From: Candidatus Bathyarchaeota archaeon
GTDB lineage: Archaea > Thermoproteota > Bathyarchaeia > RBG-16-48-13 > GCA-020355125
Direction of reading: 5' to 3'
Assembly (NCBI GenBank): GCA_030617005.1
Contig: JAUWWH010000012.1
Location: forward strand, 1-9,685
Length of the DNA: 9,685 bases
The notes under the pieces were generated by a model, which made no database searches, was not told where the DNA came from, and worked only from the letters and a program-made list of their open reading frames with translations. How positions within the stretch are numbered: position 1 is the stretch's first letter; every line of letters starts with the position of its first letter. Positions 1-4,908 of this stretch are shown here, in pieces. Made by a program: the position numbers and the translations under genes.

Positions 1-234
1 GTGGATGAATCGCTTAACTTTTATGAAATAATCTTAGTGGAATCAGTAGGTACTATATTGGATGATGTGGATAATCTATTTACTGGTGAATGGAATAAGG
101 AGAGATTCGAAGAGAATCTATGGGGGATCGTACCCCCTATGTTTTTTATTCTCTTATTCGTGGCGTTTTACTGCTTTATGCGATCTGGGCTTTCATGTGG
201 GGGAAGATCATCATATAGAGGAAGAGAAATTTAA
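1..234 (+). CDS. Single-pass membrane protein, unrecognised, possibly 5'-truncated by window edge
   Basis: The frame is open from the first base. A GTG at position 1 could be the start, but the gene may equally begin upstream. The visible 77 residues have an acidic N-terminal half (about 1-42), a hydrophobic stretch at about 45-60 (VPPMFFILLFVAFYCF), and a short basic, Gly/Ser-rich tail with several Arg. By the positive-inside rule this suggests a small protein with its N-terminus outside. It ends 24 nt before the next gene and probably shares its transcript. I do not recognise a family. A second frame (62-262) is also open here and ends in an ATGA overlap with the next gene, so a frameshift cannot be excluded. 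Confidence 0.55.
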   Translation: MDESLNFYEIILVESVGTILDDVDNLFTGEWNKERFEENLWGIVPPMFFILLFVAFYCFMRSGLSCGGRSSYRGREI

Positions 235-235
235 A
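230..235 (+). promoter_or_regulatory. Possible TATA box before the 246-aa gene
   Basis: TTTAAA lies about 29 nt before the ATG at 259, overlapping the end of the preceding ORF. The distance is similar to that at 5610-5615 and 6407-6412 on the other strand. Such AT-rich six-mers are common by chance here, so this is weak. Confidence 0.25.
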
Positions 236-258
236 AACATAAAGAATAGGAATAGAGA

Positions 259-999
259 ATGAAAAAATTAATCATCATTGGGTTGATTTGTCTTATCTTT
301 TTATTGAATAGTGTTAGTGCTGTTGAATATGAAAAGGATATAGAGAGCTATCATCTGGAAAACATTTATTCAGAAATTTACACTGACTGTATATCCTGTG
401 TAGAGGGCAATCCTGATTTACTGGCAGATAACGATACAATCTTTGCATACTCTTTTTTAAAACATAAAGTTAAATGTCAGAATTATCAGGATTATATGCT
501 CAATAGGGCGTTAGGAGATCTCTGGCAACATAGAGCATATACTACTGGGCAATGTATAAATCTAGCGGATCAAATTCTAAAAGATTCTGAGACTGATTAT
601 TGGGGATTGGATTTTCTTCAAGATGTAAACGTGAAAGCGGATAGGCTGGGTATTTTTGGATTTCTCTATGAGACTGTTAGAGGTCTTGCAGGACAGATAT
701 GTTTTGGAGGATTCTGTTTTGATTTCTTTTTTAACATTGCAGAAGGAGTATTTGGAGTATTCGAACTTGTCTTTGGGCTTATATGGTTCTTCCTCTCTAA
801 TATCTATATCGTCCTCTTAACAGTGGGGATATTCATTCTTGGCGAAACAATTATGGCTCCCGGATTCATGCCAAAGATTAGGATATTGGTTGGTCGGACT
901 GTTCAAGTAGTGATATTTGTATGGCATTTCATAACTGGCTTCATTAATTTGCTGATAAAGATTATCAATATGATCAGAAATTTAATTCCAGTGGTCTAA
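259..999 (+). CDS. Secreted-then-membrane protein with signal peptide, Cys-containing ectodomain and C-terminal membrane helices
   Basis: 246 residues starting at ATG 259, with AGGAATAG upstream as ribosome binding site. Residues 1-21 form a clear signal peptide (MKK, hydrophobic core, then SVSA before VEY). The outer domain (about 22-145) has cysteines at 44 and 47 (CISC), 73 and 99, which could form disulfides. A hydrophobic region with C148 and C153 follows, and three likely membrane segments lie at about 155-178, 181-198 and 214-234. This resembles a surface or minor virion protein anchored by its C-terminus. I recognise no named family. The heptamer AAATTTA, in zero frame at 978-984, precedes the stop, and the -1 frame stays open to 1109, so a longer form may exist. 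It is the largest plus-strand gene here. Confidence 0.85.
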   Translation: MKKLIIIGLICLIFLLNSVSAVEYEKDIESYHLENIYSEIYTDCISCVEGNPDLLADNDTIFAYSFLKHKVKCQNYQDYMLNRALGDLWQHRAYTTGQCINLADQILKDSETDYWGLDFLQDVNVKADRLGIFGFLYETVRGLAGQICFGGFCFDFFFNIAEGVFGVFELVFGLIWFFLSNIYIVLLTVGIFILGETIMAPGFMPKIRILVGRTVQVVIFVWHFITGFINLLIKIINMIRNLIPVV

Positions 1000-1109
1000 G
1001 AATCCCAACACGAAAAGTGGTTAAGAATGCACTAAGAGCAGACATCAGAGAAGATGGTAAGTCTTTAGATTCATGGTTTATGTTAAGAGTTATAAGCACT
1101 ATATTTTGA
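984..1109 (+). other. -1 frame ORF behind the 246-aa gene (possible frameshift extension)
   Basis: The 123 bases between the stop at 999 and the ATG at 1123 hold a -1 frame that is open from 948 to the TGA at 1107-1109. It stops just before the ribosome binding site of the next gene. It encodes a hydrophilic, charged peptide containing RIPTRKVVKNALRADIRED and DGKSLDSWFML. It has no ATG until 1080, and the GTG at 1017 lacks a ribosome binding site, so a separate gene is unlikely. At 978-984 the heptamer A AAT TTA fits the X XXY YYZ slippery pattern in the correct phase. Slippage there would give 242 + 41 = 283 residues. A sequencing indel or decayed gene end would look the same. Confidence 0.4.
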
Positions 1110-1122
1110 AAGGAGGTAAAAC

Positions 1123-1383
1123 ATGAGTAATAACTTTATTAAAGGGCTTACACGAAGATATAAAACGAGGAGAGAGAGAAAAAAGGAAGAAAAGGCACTC
1201 TATGATATCGCTTATAGAAAGGAATATGAGGAAGCACAACTCGAACAGATAAGACAACGTGCAAGAAGAGATGCAAGGCAAACGGCAGCCCGTCCTACTG
1301 TCGGACAGAGACTTGGAGAGGTAATTTCCGCAGATGGAAAGAGGAAGCCAAGAAAACGATTAAGAGATTATGTTCCTATTTAA
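1123..1383 (+). CDS. Highly basic helical protein, unrecognised
   Basis: 86 residues. The ATG at 1123 is preceded by AAAGGAGG, a near-perfect ribosome binding site. The protein is dominated by Arg/Lys with alternating Glu: residues 10-25 (RRYKTRRERKKEEK) and 39-58 look helical, and residues 73-81 (KRKPRKRLR) form a basic patch. No cysteines or membrane segment are seen. The composition suggests a nucleic-acid-binding or internal virion protein, but I recognise no fold. It heads the run of small plus-strand genes. Its GKR near residue 72-74 recalls the terminal motif of the following genes, but it lies inside the protein and is probably unrelated. Confidence 0.8.
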   Translation: MSNNFIKGLTRRYKTRRERKKEEKALYDIAYRKEYEEAQLEQIRQRARRDARQTAARPTVGQRLGEVISADGKRKPRKRLRDYVPI

Positions 1384-1396
1384 TAGGGCATCAACC

Positions 1397-1414
1397 TTTA
1401 AGGATTTAATCTTA
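1397..1414 (+). promoter_or_regulatory. Degenerate match to the minus-strand promoter motif
   Basis: TTTAAGGATTTAATCTTA resembles the TTTAAAGRTTGAATCTA motif found before two minus-strand operons, but needs a one-base gap and has mismatches. It lies 24-41 nt before the ATG at 1438 in the only real gap (54 nt) of this gene run, a sensible place for a promoter. The match alone is weak. Confidence 0.25.
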
Positions 1415-1437
1415 AACTAACTAGAGAGGTGAGAACA

Positions 1438-1677
1438 ATGCCAATAGATTTTTATGCGATTGTACAAAGTACGAAAACTGGGAAAGTTATGAGAACGTCC
1501 GATCCGCAGGACTATAAATCTGCTGTATCCACTCAGAGAGATTGGATAGAGCAAGATAGATTGAGTGAAATGAGATACACCCCTCGAATGTATGTAGTTG
1601 TACCTGCAAAAGAATTGAGAAGGATTAAACAATCCGGATATTTAAAATCAAAGATTTTAAGAGAGAGATCATCTTGA
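1438..1677 (+). CDS. Small protein with C-terminal IKQSG-YLKSKIL tail
   Basis: 79 residues. I chose ATG 1438 because GAGGTGA lies 5-6 nt upstream; the GTG at 1429 overlaps that site and is rejected. The protein looks like a small soluble alpha/beta fold. It starts with a strand (FYAIVQS) and TGK at 14-16, and has DW at 35-36, a hydrophobic strand MYVVVP at 51-56, and RRIKQSG at 61-67. Its ending shares GYLKSKIL with the protein at 2665-2835, and its overall order (Y-x-x, TGK, S-T-x-x-DW, RRIK-x-SG) matches the next gene, so those two are likely paralogs. Function unknown. It is the first of seven consecutive genes with a related C-terminus. Confidence 0.85.
   Translation: MPIDFYAIVQSTKTGKVMRTSDPQDYKSAVSTQRDWIEQDRLSEMRYTPRMYVVVPAKELRRIKQSGYLKSKILRERSS
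1634..1660 (+). repeat. 27-bp direct repeat, copy 1, with internal dyad
   Basis: Matches 2801-2827 at 26 of 27 positions. It encodes the GYLKSKIL tail of the host gene in both places. Inside, TTAAAATC-AAA-GATTTTAA (1642-1660) is a perfect 8-bp inverted repeat. The two copies flank the five genes between them. Confidence 0.85.
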
Positions 1678-1703
1678 ATAAATGAAGGAGGTAATCAAGG
1701 AAA

Positions 1704-1877
1704 ATGACTAAGTGGACTTATCTAACCTTGACTGGGAAAGGTAAATCAGTGGGCTATAAAGATGGATTGAGATCATATCCATACTCCACTAAAAAAGACT
1801 GGGAAAAATTGCAGAAGATAGAATCAAAACACTATCGAGATGCACAACGGAGAATCAAAAAATCAGGGAAGAGGTGA
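1704..1877 (+). CDS. Small basic protein with C-terminal IKKSGKR tail
   Basis: 57 residues, preceded by AAGGAGGTAATC. Order of features: TYLTLTGKGK (5-14), a Gly/Tyr/Ser stretch, STKKDW (28-33), then a charged helix ending RRIKKSGKR at 49-57. It aligns by eye with the preceding protein (same TGK, same S-T-x-x-DW, same RRIK-x-SG), but lacks that protein's central hydrophobic strand and YLKSKIL end, so the two look like diverged duplicates. The last codons (GGG AAG AGG TGA) also contain the AGAGGTGA that serves the next start at 1884, which couples the two genes. Function unknown; the strong positive charge would suit nucleic-acid or membrane-surface contact. Confidence 0.8.
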   Translation: MTKWTYLTLTGKGKSVGYKDGLRSYPYSTKKDWEKLQKIESKHYRDAQRRIKKSGKR

Positions 1878-1883
1878 TTGAAA

Positions 1884-2027
1884 ATGCCGTATAGGTGTCC
1901 AAAATGTAATAAAACTATTTCAACAAGAAAACGAATTATTGACCATATGAAGAGTGAACATGATATACGATGGCAGCATTGGCAGAATTGGGATTTGTTT
2001 AAAATTGAAGCGTCAGGTAAGAGGTGA
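1884..2027 (+). CDS. C2H2 zinc-finger mini-protein with SGKR tail
   Basis: 47 residues. The ATG follows AGAGGTGA-TTGAAA, a ribosome binding site formed by the stop region of the previous gene. Residues 5-26 give C5-x2-C8-x12-H21-x4-H26, the spacing of a classical C2H2 finger, with I19 near the first His. A Trp-rich segment follows (WQHWQNWDLF, 30-39), then the shared ending ASGKR. C2H2 fingers of this size are known from archaeal viruses and plasmids, usually as DNA-binding regulators or, less often, protein-interaction modules. DNA binding is therefore an inference from fold type, not from this sequence. Confidence 0.85.
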   Translation: MPYRCPKCNKTISTRKRIIDHMKSEHDIRWQHWQNWDLFKIEASGKR

Positions 2028-2058
2028 TTAAAAGTAGAAGGAAGGAGGTGAATGTAGA

Positions 2059-2196
2059 ATGAACGGAGAAAGAAGATATGAGAGACATATGGCTACGCTT
2101 GATCGTATTGAACAGAAAATCCAAGAAAACCAAAAAGAGCTAGATGCTATAGCGGAAAAGACTAAGCGATTGATAAAAAAAACAGGAAGGCGGTAA
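2059..2196 (+). CDS. Coiled-coil mini-protein with IKKTGRR tail
   Basis: 45 residues. The ATG at 2059 is preceded 7 nt away by AGGAGGTGA; the earlier ATG at 2052 meets a stop at once. After a basic start (MNGERRYERH), residues 12-38 form a continuous amphipathic helix with heptad-like spacing (L14, I17, I21, L28, I31), likely a short coiled coil and so a dimer. It ends LIKKTGRR, the shared tail. No cysteines. The final GGA AGG CGG TAA provides a purine-rich stretch just before the next ATG at 2199, so translation is probably coupled. No family recognised. Confidence 0.8.
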   Translation: MNGERRYERHMATLDRIEQKIQENQKELDAIAEKTKRLIKKTGRR

Positions 2197-2198
2197 GA

Positions 2199-2423
2199 AT
2201 GGCAGATTTTGCAGAAGCAGGCGGAGCTATAACCTCGGCAAGAGTTATACCTGAAAAGACGGGTGGATTATTAACATCAGGAGGGATGGTTACTATTGTT
2301 GCCGTAAAAAGATTAAGCAAGGGACTACGGAAAGGCTGCTCTAAGTGCAATAAGACGAATTGTTCAGGTTGTAGGTTATATGGACGTGGGATTAAACAAA
2401 TCAAAAAAACAGGAAGGAGATAG
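2199..2423 (+). CDS. Small zinc-binding protein (CxxC-x4-CxxC) with IKKTGRR tail
   Basis: 74 residues starting 2 nt after the previous stop. The N-terminal half is Gly/Ala/Thr-rich with a hydrophobic stretch MVTIVAVKRL at 30-39. C47, C50, C55 and C58 give CSKC-NKTN-CSGC, a compact four-cysteine site that probably holds one zinc ion; an iron-sulfur cluster is less likely at this spacing. A basic end, GRGIKQIKKTGRR, carries the shared tail and is nearly duplicated within itself (IKQ-IKK). Its last codons overlap the start of the purine tract used by the next gene. It looks like a nucleic-acid or protein adaptor, but the specific role is unknown. Confidence 0.85.
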   Translation: MADFAEAGGAITSARVIPEKTGGLLTSGGMVTIVAVKRLSKGLRKGCSKCNKTNCSGCRLYGRGIKQIKKTGRR

Positions 2424-2433
2424 GGAGGTTAGA

Positions 2434-2655
2434 ATGACGGATGATCGGGTTAAAGAGTGGACTGATGCTGTTGAATGGGAAAGAAAACGACTTAGAGAAC
2501 TGGAAAAACAGAAATTTGAAGCTGCAAAGAGAGGTAAGGATGAGGCTTGGTGGAATATAGAATCGCAAGTAATGGAGCAGAAGCGATTGATTGATGCCTT
2601 GCTTATGAAAAGGTATCAGACATATGAAGAGATTAAACAATCAGGTAAAAGGTAA
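2434..2655 (+). CDS. Charged helical protein with IKQSGKR tail
   Basis: 73 residues. I chose the ATG at 2434, 6-7 nt after GGGAGGTTAG; the same frame extends back to 2380 but runs through the previous gene. The protein is almost all helix: residues 5-35 are rich in Lys, Arg and Glu with Trp at 9 and 15, WW sits at 39-40, and a second helix at about 42-66 holds MEQKRLIDALLMKR. It ends EEIKQSGKR. It is probably a helical hairpin or coiled coil. No cysteine, no membrane segment. Family and function unknown; the tail links it to its neighbours. Confidence 0.85.
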   Translation: MTDDRVKEWTDAVEWERKRLRELEKQKFEAAKRGKDEAWWNIESQVMEQKRLIDALLMKRYQTYEEIKQSGKR

Positions 2656-2664
2656 GAGGAATAG

Positions 2665-2835
2665 ATGGAGATAACTAATATGGGAAAAAATAAAGGACTG
2701 TTTGGCAAAGCAGAAGGCAGACATAGCTTCTTAGAATCTGCCTCTGTTGCGGGTAAGGCAATGGCAAGTTCTATAAAAGACAGAGGGTATATAACGAAAA
2801 CCGGATATTTAAAATCAAAGATCTTAAATAAATGA
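2665..2835 (+). CDS. Small basic protein with TKTG-YLKSKIL tail
   Basis: 56 residues from ATG 2665 (AGAGGA about 3-5 nt upstream). ATG 2680, after GGAGATAACTAAT, is an equal alternative giving 51 residues. The N-terminus is Gly/Lys-rich, the middle (FLESASVAGKAMASSIKDRG) small-residue rich, and the end TKTGYLKSKILNK matches the tail of the gene at 1438, down to 26 of 27 bases. It is the last plus-strand gene; its TGA begins the hairpin at 2833-2854. Function unknown. Taken with the 1438 gene it brackets the five other tailed genes. Confidence 0.8.
   Translation: MEITNMGKNKGLFGKAEGRHSFLESASVAGKAMASSIKDRGYITKTGYLKSKILNK
2801..2827 (+). repeat. 27-bp direct repeat, copy 2
   Basis: Differs from 1634-1660 at a single base (GATCTTAA for GATTTTAA), which also breaks one pair of the internal dyad. 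It encodes the same GYLKSKIL residues in the same frame. Much closer at DNA level than the other shared tails, so it is either a recent copy, gene conversion, or a site kept for its DNA. Confidence 0.85.
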
Positions 2836-2854
2836 GAAATCTATCGATTTCTCA
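2833..2854. terminator. Hairpin at the convergent gene junction, possible bidirectional terminator
   Basis: TGAGAAATC-TATC-GATTTCTCA is a perfect 9-bp stem with a 4-base loop. It includes the stop of the last plus-strand gene and lies 10 bases from the last minus-strand stop at 2865. Position between converging operons suggests termination for both. There is no long T-run after it, so this rests on placement and symmetry. Confidence 0.5.
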
Positions 2855-2864
2855 TTAAGAGGGA

Positions 2865-2984
2865 TTAGACCTGCTTATCAACGTCATATTGACATAACTC
2901 TCCCTTTCTTATTCCCTCTAGTGTTTGGGCTTTGCATTCATCAAAATATGCACAATCAGCACATAATGGTTTTTTTATTTTCAT
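2865..2984 (-). CDS. Four-cysteine mini-protein, likely metal-binding
   Basis: 39 residues. The ATG at 2984 (minus) follows GAGGAATTGAAAG. Cysteines 8, 11, 17 and 31 (CADC-YFDEC … LCQY) fit a small metal site (zinc, or Fe-S). The arrangement, with Phe/Tyr between second and third Cys and CQ-Y at the end, resembles small Cys-rich proteins common in archaeal genomes, whose role is mostly unknown. The start overlaps the end of the preceding gene by 29 bases. It is the last gene of the minus-strand block. No other domain fits in this length. Confidence 0.75.
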   Translation of the reverse strand: MKIKKPLCADCAYFDECKAQTLEGIRKGELCQYDVDKQV

Positions 2985-3138
2985 CTTTCAATTCCTCTAG
3001 CTCAATCAATTCCTTTTTTGCGAGCCATACTTCAAAATCTGCATAGAAGATAATCGTTCCTTCATCATCTGGAACAGTGTAAGTTCCTGCACAGCATAAG
3101 CATTCTAACCTATATCTTTGTGGATAGTTACTTTCCAT
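2956..3138 (-). CDS. Small protein with LECLCC motif
   Basis: 60 residues. The start is the ATG at 3138, with GGAGGGTAAA directly upstream. The frame is open 20 codons further back, but that part only shadows the neighbour at 3140-3514. Cysteines sit at 13, 15 and 16 (CLCCAGTY) plus a C-terminal Cys60. The middle (GTIIFYADFEVWL, 28-39) looks like strand then helix, and the last third is a Glu/Lys helix. One zinc site or disulfides are possible. Its own start follows the stop of the preceding gene by one base, so translation is coupled. Not recognised. Confidence 0.75.
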   Translation of the reverse strand: MESNYPQRYRLECLCCAGTYTVPDDEGTIIFYADFEVWLAKKELIELEELKDENKKTIMC

Positions 3139-3139
3139 T

Positions 3140-3514
3140 TTACCCTCCGAAGAGTAATTTCCATAGCAGATAGAGTAGTATCGTGAATATAAGCACATAG
3201 ATGAATATATAACCTAAGCGGACTCTCCCCTTTAACACTAATCCATCACCTTTCTGTTCTAATTCTATGTTATCATCCGTTATTAACTCTGCCATATGCC
3301 TCCTATATCTCCCATCTACACTCACTGCCAACCTATCCACATCCATCGCTATTTTATGGAGCATTCCTTCAATCTGTTTATGGCTCTTCCCTGTGTTCTC
3401 ATAAGGCTTTTCACATTTGAAAGGCAGATCATCTTCTTCTATTATCTGAACGTAATCTCCATCATGTCCTAAGTCAATTACTACAATATCCCCAATTTCA
3501 ACCTTCTTTTCCAT
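3140..3514 (-). CDS. Tail-anchored membrane protein with beta-rich soluble domain
   Basis: 124 residues from ATG 3514, preceded by GGAGGTTGAGAG. The N-terminal part (VEIGDIVVIDLGHDGDYVQIIEED, about 5-28) has the strand-turn pattern of a small barrel (SH3/KOW-like), although this is only a visual impression. A helical middle (about 44-65) follows. The last 24 residues are a single hydrophobic segment (101-121) ending LLFGG. With no signal peptide and a C-terminal anchor, the soluble domain most likely faces the cytoplasm. It is followed without gap by the 60-aa Cys gene. Function unknown. Confidence 0.8.
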   Translation of the reverse strand: MEKKVEIGDIVVIDLGHDGDYVQIIEEDDLPFKCEKPYENTGKSHKQIEGMLHKIAMDVDRLAVSVDGRYRRHMAELITDDNIELEQKGDGLVLKGRVRLGYIFIYVLIFTILLYLLWKLLFGG

Positions 3515-3557
3515 CTCTCAACCTCCTTTTCATTTTAATATTAGATACATACTATCT

Positions 3558-3740
3558 TTAAAATCTGATTCCATACAATATATACCCAGTTGCTACATTT
3601 GCTAAAAAGGAAAGTAAAAACCACCCATCTGATAATTCAAAGAATATAGTTATCACTGTCGCTACGAATAATGAAATTGCCCATATATACTGTTGAAAAG
3701 TAGCCTTATCAATATATGTATATTCCTTCTTATTTTCCAT
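3558..3740 (-). CDS. Two-helix membrane mini-protein
   Basis: 60 residues with GAGGATAGTGAAAG before the ATG at 3740. Membrane segments at about 18-34 (YIWAISLFVATVITIFF) and 40-58 (WFLLSFLANVATGYILYG) are joined by a very short acidic turn (ELSDG), so the protein is a helical hairpin. The start overlaps the end of the upstream gene by 11 bases. Hairpins of this size are typical of the small structural proteins of membrane-containing archaeal viruses, and of holin-like proteins. Nothing in the sequence decides between them. Confidence 0.75.
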   Translation of the reverse strand: MENKKEYTYIDKATFQQYIWAISLFVATVITIFFELSDGWFLLSFLANVATGYILYGIRF

Positions 3741-3927
3741 CTTTCACTATCCTCCTATCAATGTATAAACCGGACACTATCAAGATGCTAACTAAGATTG
3801 GTACATTACTACTATGTAACATGAATAAAATGAATATTATCAAATAACTCACCAACATATTACATAAGAACAATCCTACACAGATCAACCGATAAGTTTT
3901 ACATGCTAATCTCTCAATCATTTCCAT
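3730..3927 (-). CDS. Two-helix membrane mini-protein
   Basis: 65 residues. Start at ATG 3927, with GAGGGGG about 9-10 nt upstream; Met3 is a possible alternative. Segments at about 14-37 (LICVGLFLCNMLVSYLIIFILF) and 42-55 (VPILVSILIVSGLY) are linked by MLHSSN. The protein ends in a basic tail (DRRIVKDGK). Topology is probably both termini inside. It overlaps genes on either side (14 bases upstream, 11 downstream), so the three are translated together. No family recognised. Confidence 0.75.
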   Translation of the reverse strand: MEMIERLACKTYRLICVGLFLCNMLVSYLIIFILFMLHSSNVPILVSILIVSGLYIDRRIVKDGK

Positions 3928-4147
3928 CTTTCGTTTCCCCCTCAGGTTTTGATCCCTCTACTCTCTTAACAAAGTGTTTGTCAAGTGCTATGATATGTTC
4001 CCTTAATTTTCCTCTGACCAATGATGTCGTTTTTACTCTCTCTCCATCAATAAAGGAAACCACTATCATTCCTTCCTTCTTATTGTTCATAATGTCTTTT
4101 ATAATTCCCATTACCTTTCGGTTGTGTTCCGTTTCGTCTTTCTTCAT
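3914..4147 (-). CDS. Small charged soluble protein, unrecognised
   Basis: 77 residues; AAAGGAGGAACCGAA precedes the ATG at 4147, and that AGGAGG touches the stop of the preceding gene. Residues 1-25 are a Lys/Glu-rich helix, then GMIVVSFIDGERVKTTSLV (26-44) reads as two beta strands. A helix (GKLREHIIALDKHFVKRV) and a disordered acidic tail (GETKDGND) follow. The alpha-beta-beta-alpha order could be a small DNA- or protein-binding fold, but I cannot assign one. No cysteines and no membrane segment, unlike most of its neighbours. Confidence 0.75.
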   Translation of the reverse strand: MKKDETEHNRKVMGIIKDIMNNKKEGMIVVSFIDGERVKTTSLVRGKLREHIIALDKHFVKRVEGSKPEGETKDGND

Positions 4148-4160
4148 TTCGGTTCCTCCT

Positions 4161-4301
4161 TTAACCTACAGCTCCAGCATAAAAAGTGTATAGATCATTA
4201 CAACCCTCACACCCCGTTATAATTGTTGCTCTATGTCTTCCAAATATAGGGCATAATGTGGGAAATGCTCTCCTGAATTTTAGTTTAGGTTTCTTTTCCA
4301 T
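4161..4301 (-). CDS. Small three-cysteine protein, likely metal-binding
   Basis: 46 residues. The ATG at 4301 shares its A with the TAA of the upstream gene (TAATG), and AAGGAGTTTATA precedes it, so the call is well supported although the ORF is short. A basic start (EKKPKLKFRRA) is followed by C17, then C31 and C34 (GCEGC); H23 could be a fourth ligand. A hydrophobic end (LYTFYAGAVG) closes it. The CxxC plus one Cys/His resembles zinc-ribbon remnants. Function unknown. Confidence 0.75.
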   Translation of the reverse strand: MEKKPKLKFRRAFPTLCPIFGRHRATIITGCEGCNDLYTFYAGAVG

Positions 4302-4669
4302 TATAAACTCCTTTTTATCTCTACTTCCTCATCCGTAATCTTAATATCCCCTATCCTAATGATCTTGTTACATACTTTATAGCTATTATTACCTATACAC
4401 AACTGTGTTTGGCAGGTACAGGTTATATGCCGTGCTGAATGACCTACTCTCGCAATAGCAGATGTAGTATTAGGATATATGATTAGACAAGCAGTTAGAC
4501 ATTCTTCATCAGTGGTATGCACCTTATAGTCGCTAATCATACAAACCATCATCCATAGCCCTCCAAGTATGATTGGAACTAAGGCTACATAACAGGATAT
4601 ACTAAACAAACCAAAGGCTACTTTACGAACCCATCTCATCAACAATTTTGCATCTTCTTGAGTTACCAT
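4301..4669 (-). CDS. Single-pass membrane protein with Cys-rich ectodomain (CxxxC … CxC)
   Basis: 122 residues. A basic N-terminus (RWVRK) precedes a membrane segment at about 18-45, and an outer domain of about 75 residues follows. In it, DEEC57LTAC61LIIYPN is followed by C84-T-C86, C91 and C100. DEECLTACLIIYP is strikingly like DEDCLAYCLSIYP of the protein at 5620-5868, and the CxxxC … CxC order also occurs in the protein at 5865-6227. I infer one family of disulfide-stabilised surface proteins. Two potential N-glycosylation sites (NTT, NNS) lie in the outer part. Start codon: ATG 4669, six bases after the upstream stop, with only a weak ribosome binding site, suggesting reinitiation. Confidence 0.8.
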   Translation of the reverse strand: MVTQEDAKLLMRWVRKVAFGLFSISCYVALVPIILGGLWMMVCMISDYKVHTTDEECLTACLIIYPNTTSAIARVGHSARHITCTCQTQLCIGNNSYKVCNKIIRIGDIKITDEEVEIKRSL

Positions 4670-4675
4670 GTTTAT

Positions 4676-4864
4676 TCACAATTCAACCCCTGTAAAAGAG
4701 ATAGTGCCATCTCCCTCATCTATTTCTATGGTTCTAATCTCCATCCCTCTCTTGGCGTTTTTATAAAACTCTATCAATTTGGGTTCTTTTCTTAGAACTC
4801 TAAAAATGGGTAAAAATGAAGTGTCTACTCTCCTTCCAGTCTTTGCGAAGTATATATCTGTCAT
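4676..4864 (-). CDS. Small soluble protein, unrecognised
   Basis: 62 residues, with GGAGGTATTTAACA before the ATG at 4864. The sequence runs: strand (DIYFAKTG), basic turn (RRVD), a helix (about 27-40, PKLIEFYKNAKRG), then two likely strands (EIRTIEIDEG and TISFTGVEL). It has no cysteine or hydrophobic segment. A beta-alpha-beta-beta layout of this length could be a small DNA-binding or dimerising protein, but I have no family match. It is separated from the upstream gene by 44 bases that contain only its ribosome binding site. Confidence 0.7.
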   Translation of the reverse strand: MTDIYFAKTGRRVDTSFLPIFRVLRKEPKLIEFYKNAKRGMEIRTIEIDEGDGTISFTGVEL

Positions 4865-4908
4865 TGTTAAATACCTCCGTTTGATTCCTCTCTGTTTTTC
4901 ATTCCTCC

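Noticed and set aside
121..137. GGGGG-ATCGTA-CCCCC inverted repeat
   Set aside because: Lies inside a coding region with a short five-pair stem and no T-run; it encodes GIVPP and is probably incidental.
62..262. Open frame 2 over the first gene, ending in an ATGA overlap with the 259 gene
   Set aside because: Its N-terminal half is unconvincing and it lies on a frame with a clear membrane protein. Its charged end and ATGA overlap keep a frameshift possible, but I would not call it a gene.
2162..2640. Two minus-strand ORFs under the tailed genes
   Set aside because: Proline/Phe/Ser-rich antisense of purine-rich coding sequence; typical shadows.
1634..2827. CRISPR-like reading of the repeated tails
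   Set aside because: Only two near-identical copies, 1.1 kb apart, both inside coding sequence; no regular spacers.
3903..4193. 96-codon plus-strand ORF
   Set aside because: Opposite to two well-supported minus-strand genes with good ribosome binding sites; Ser/Phe-rich shadow composition.
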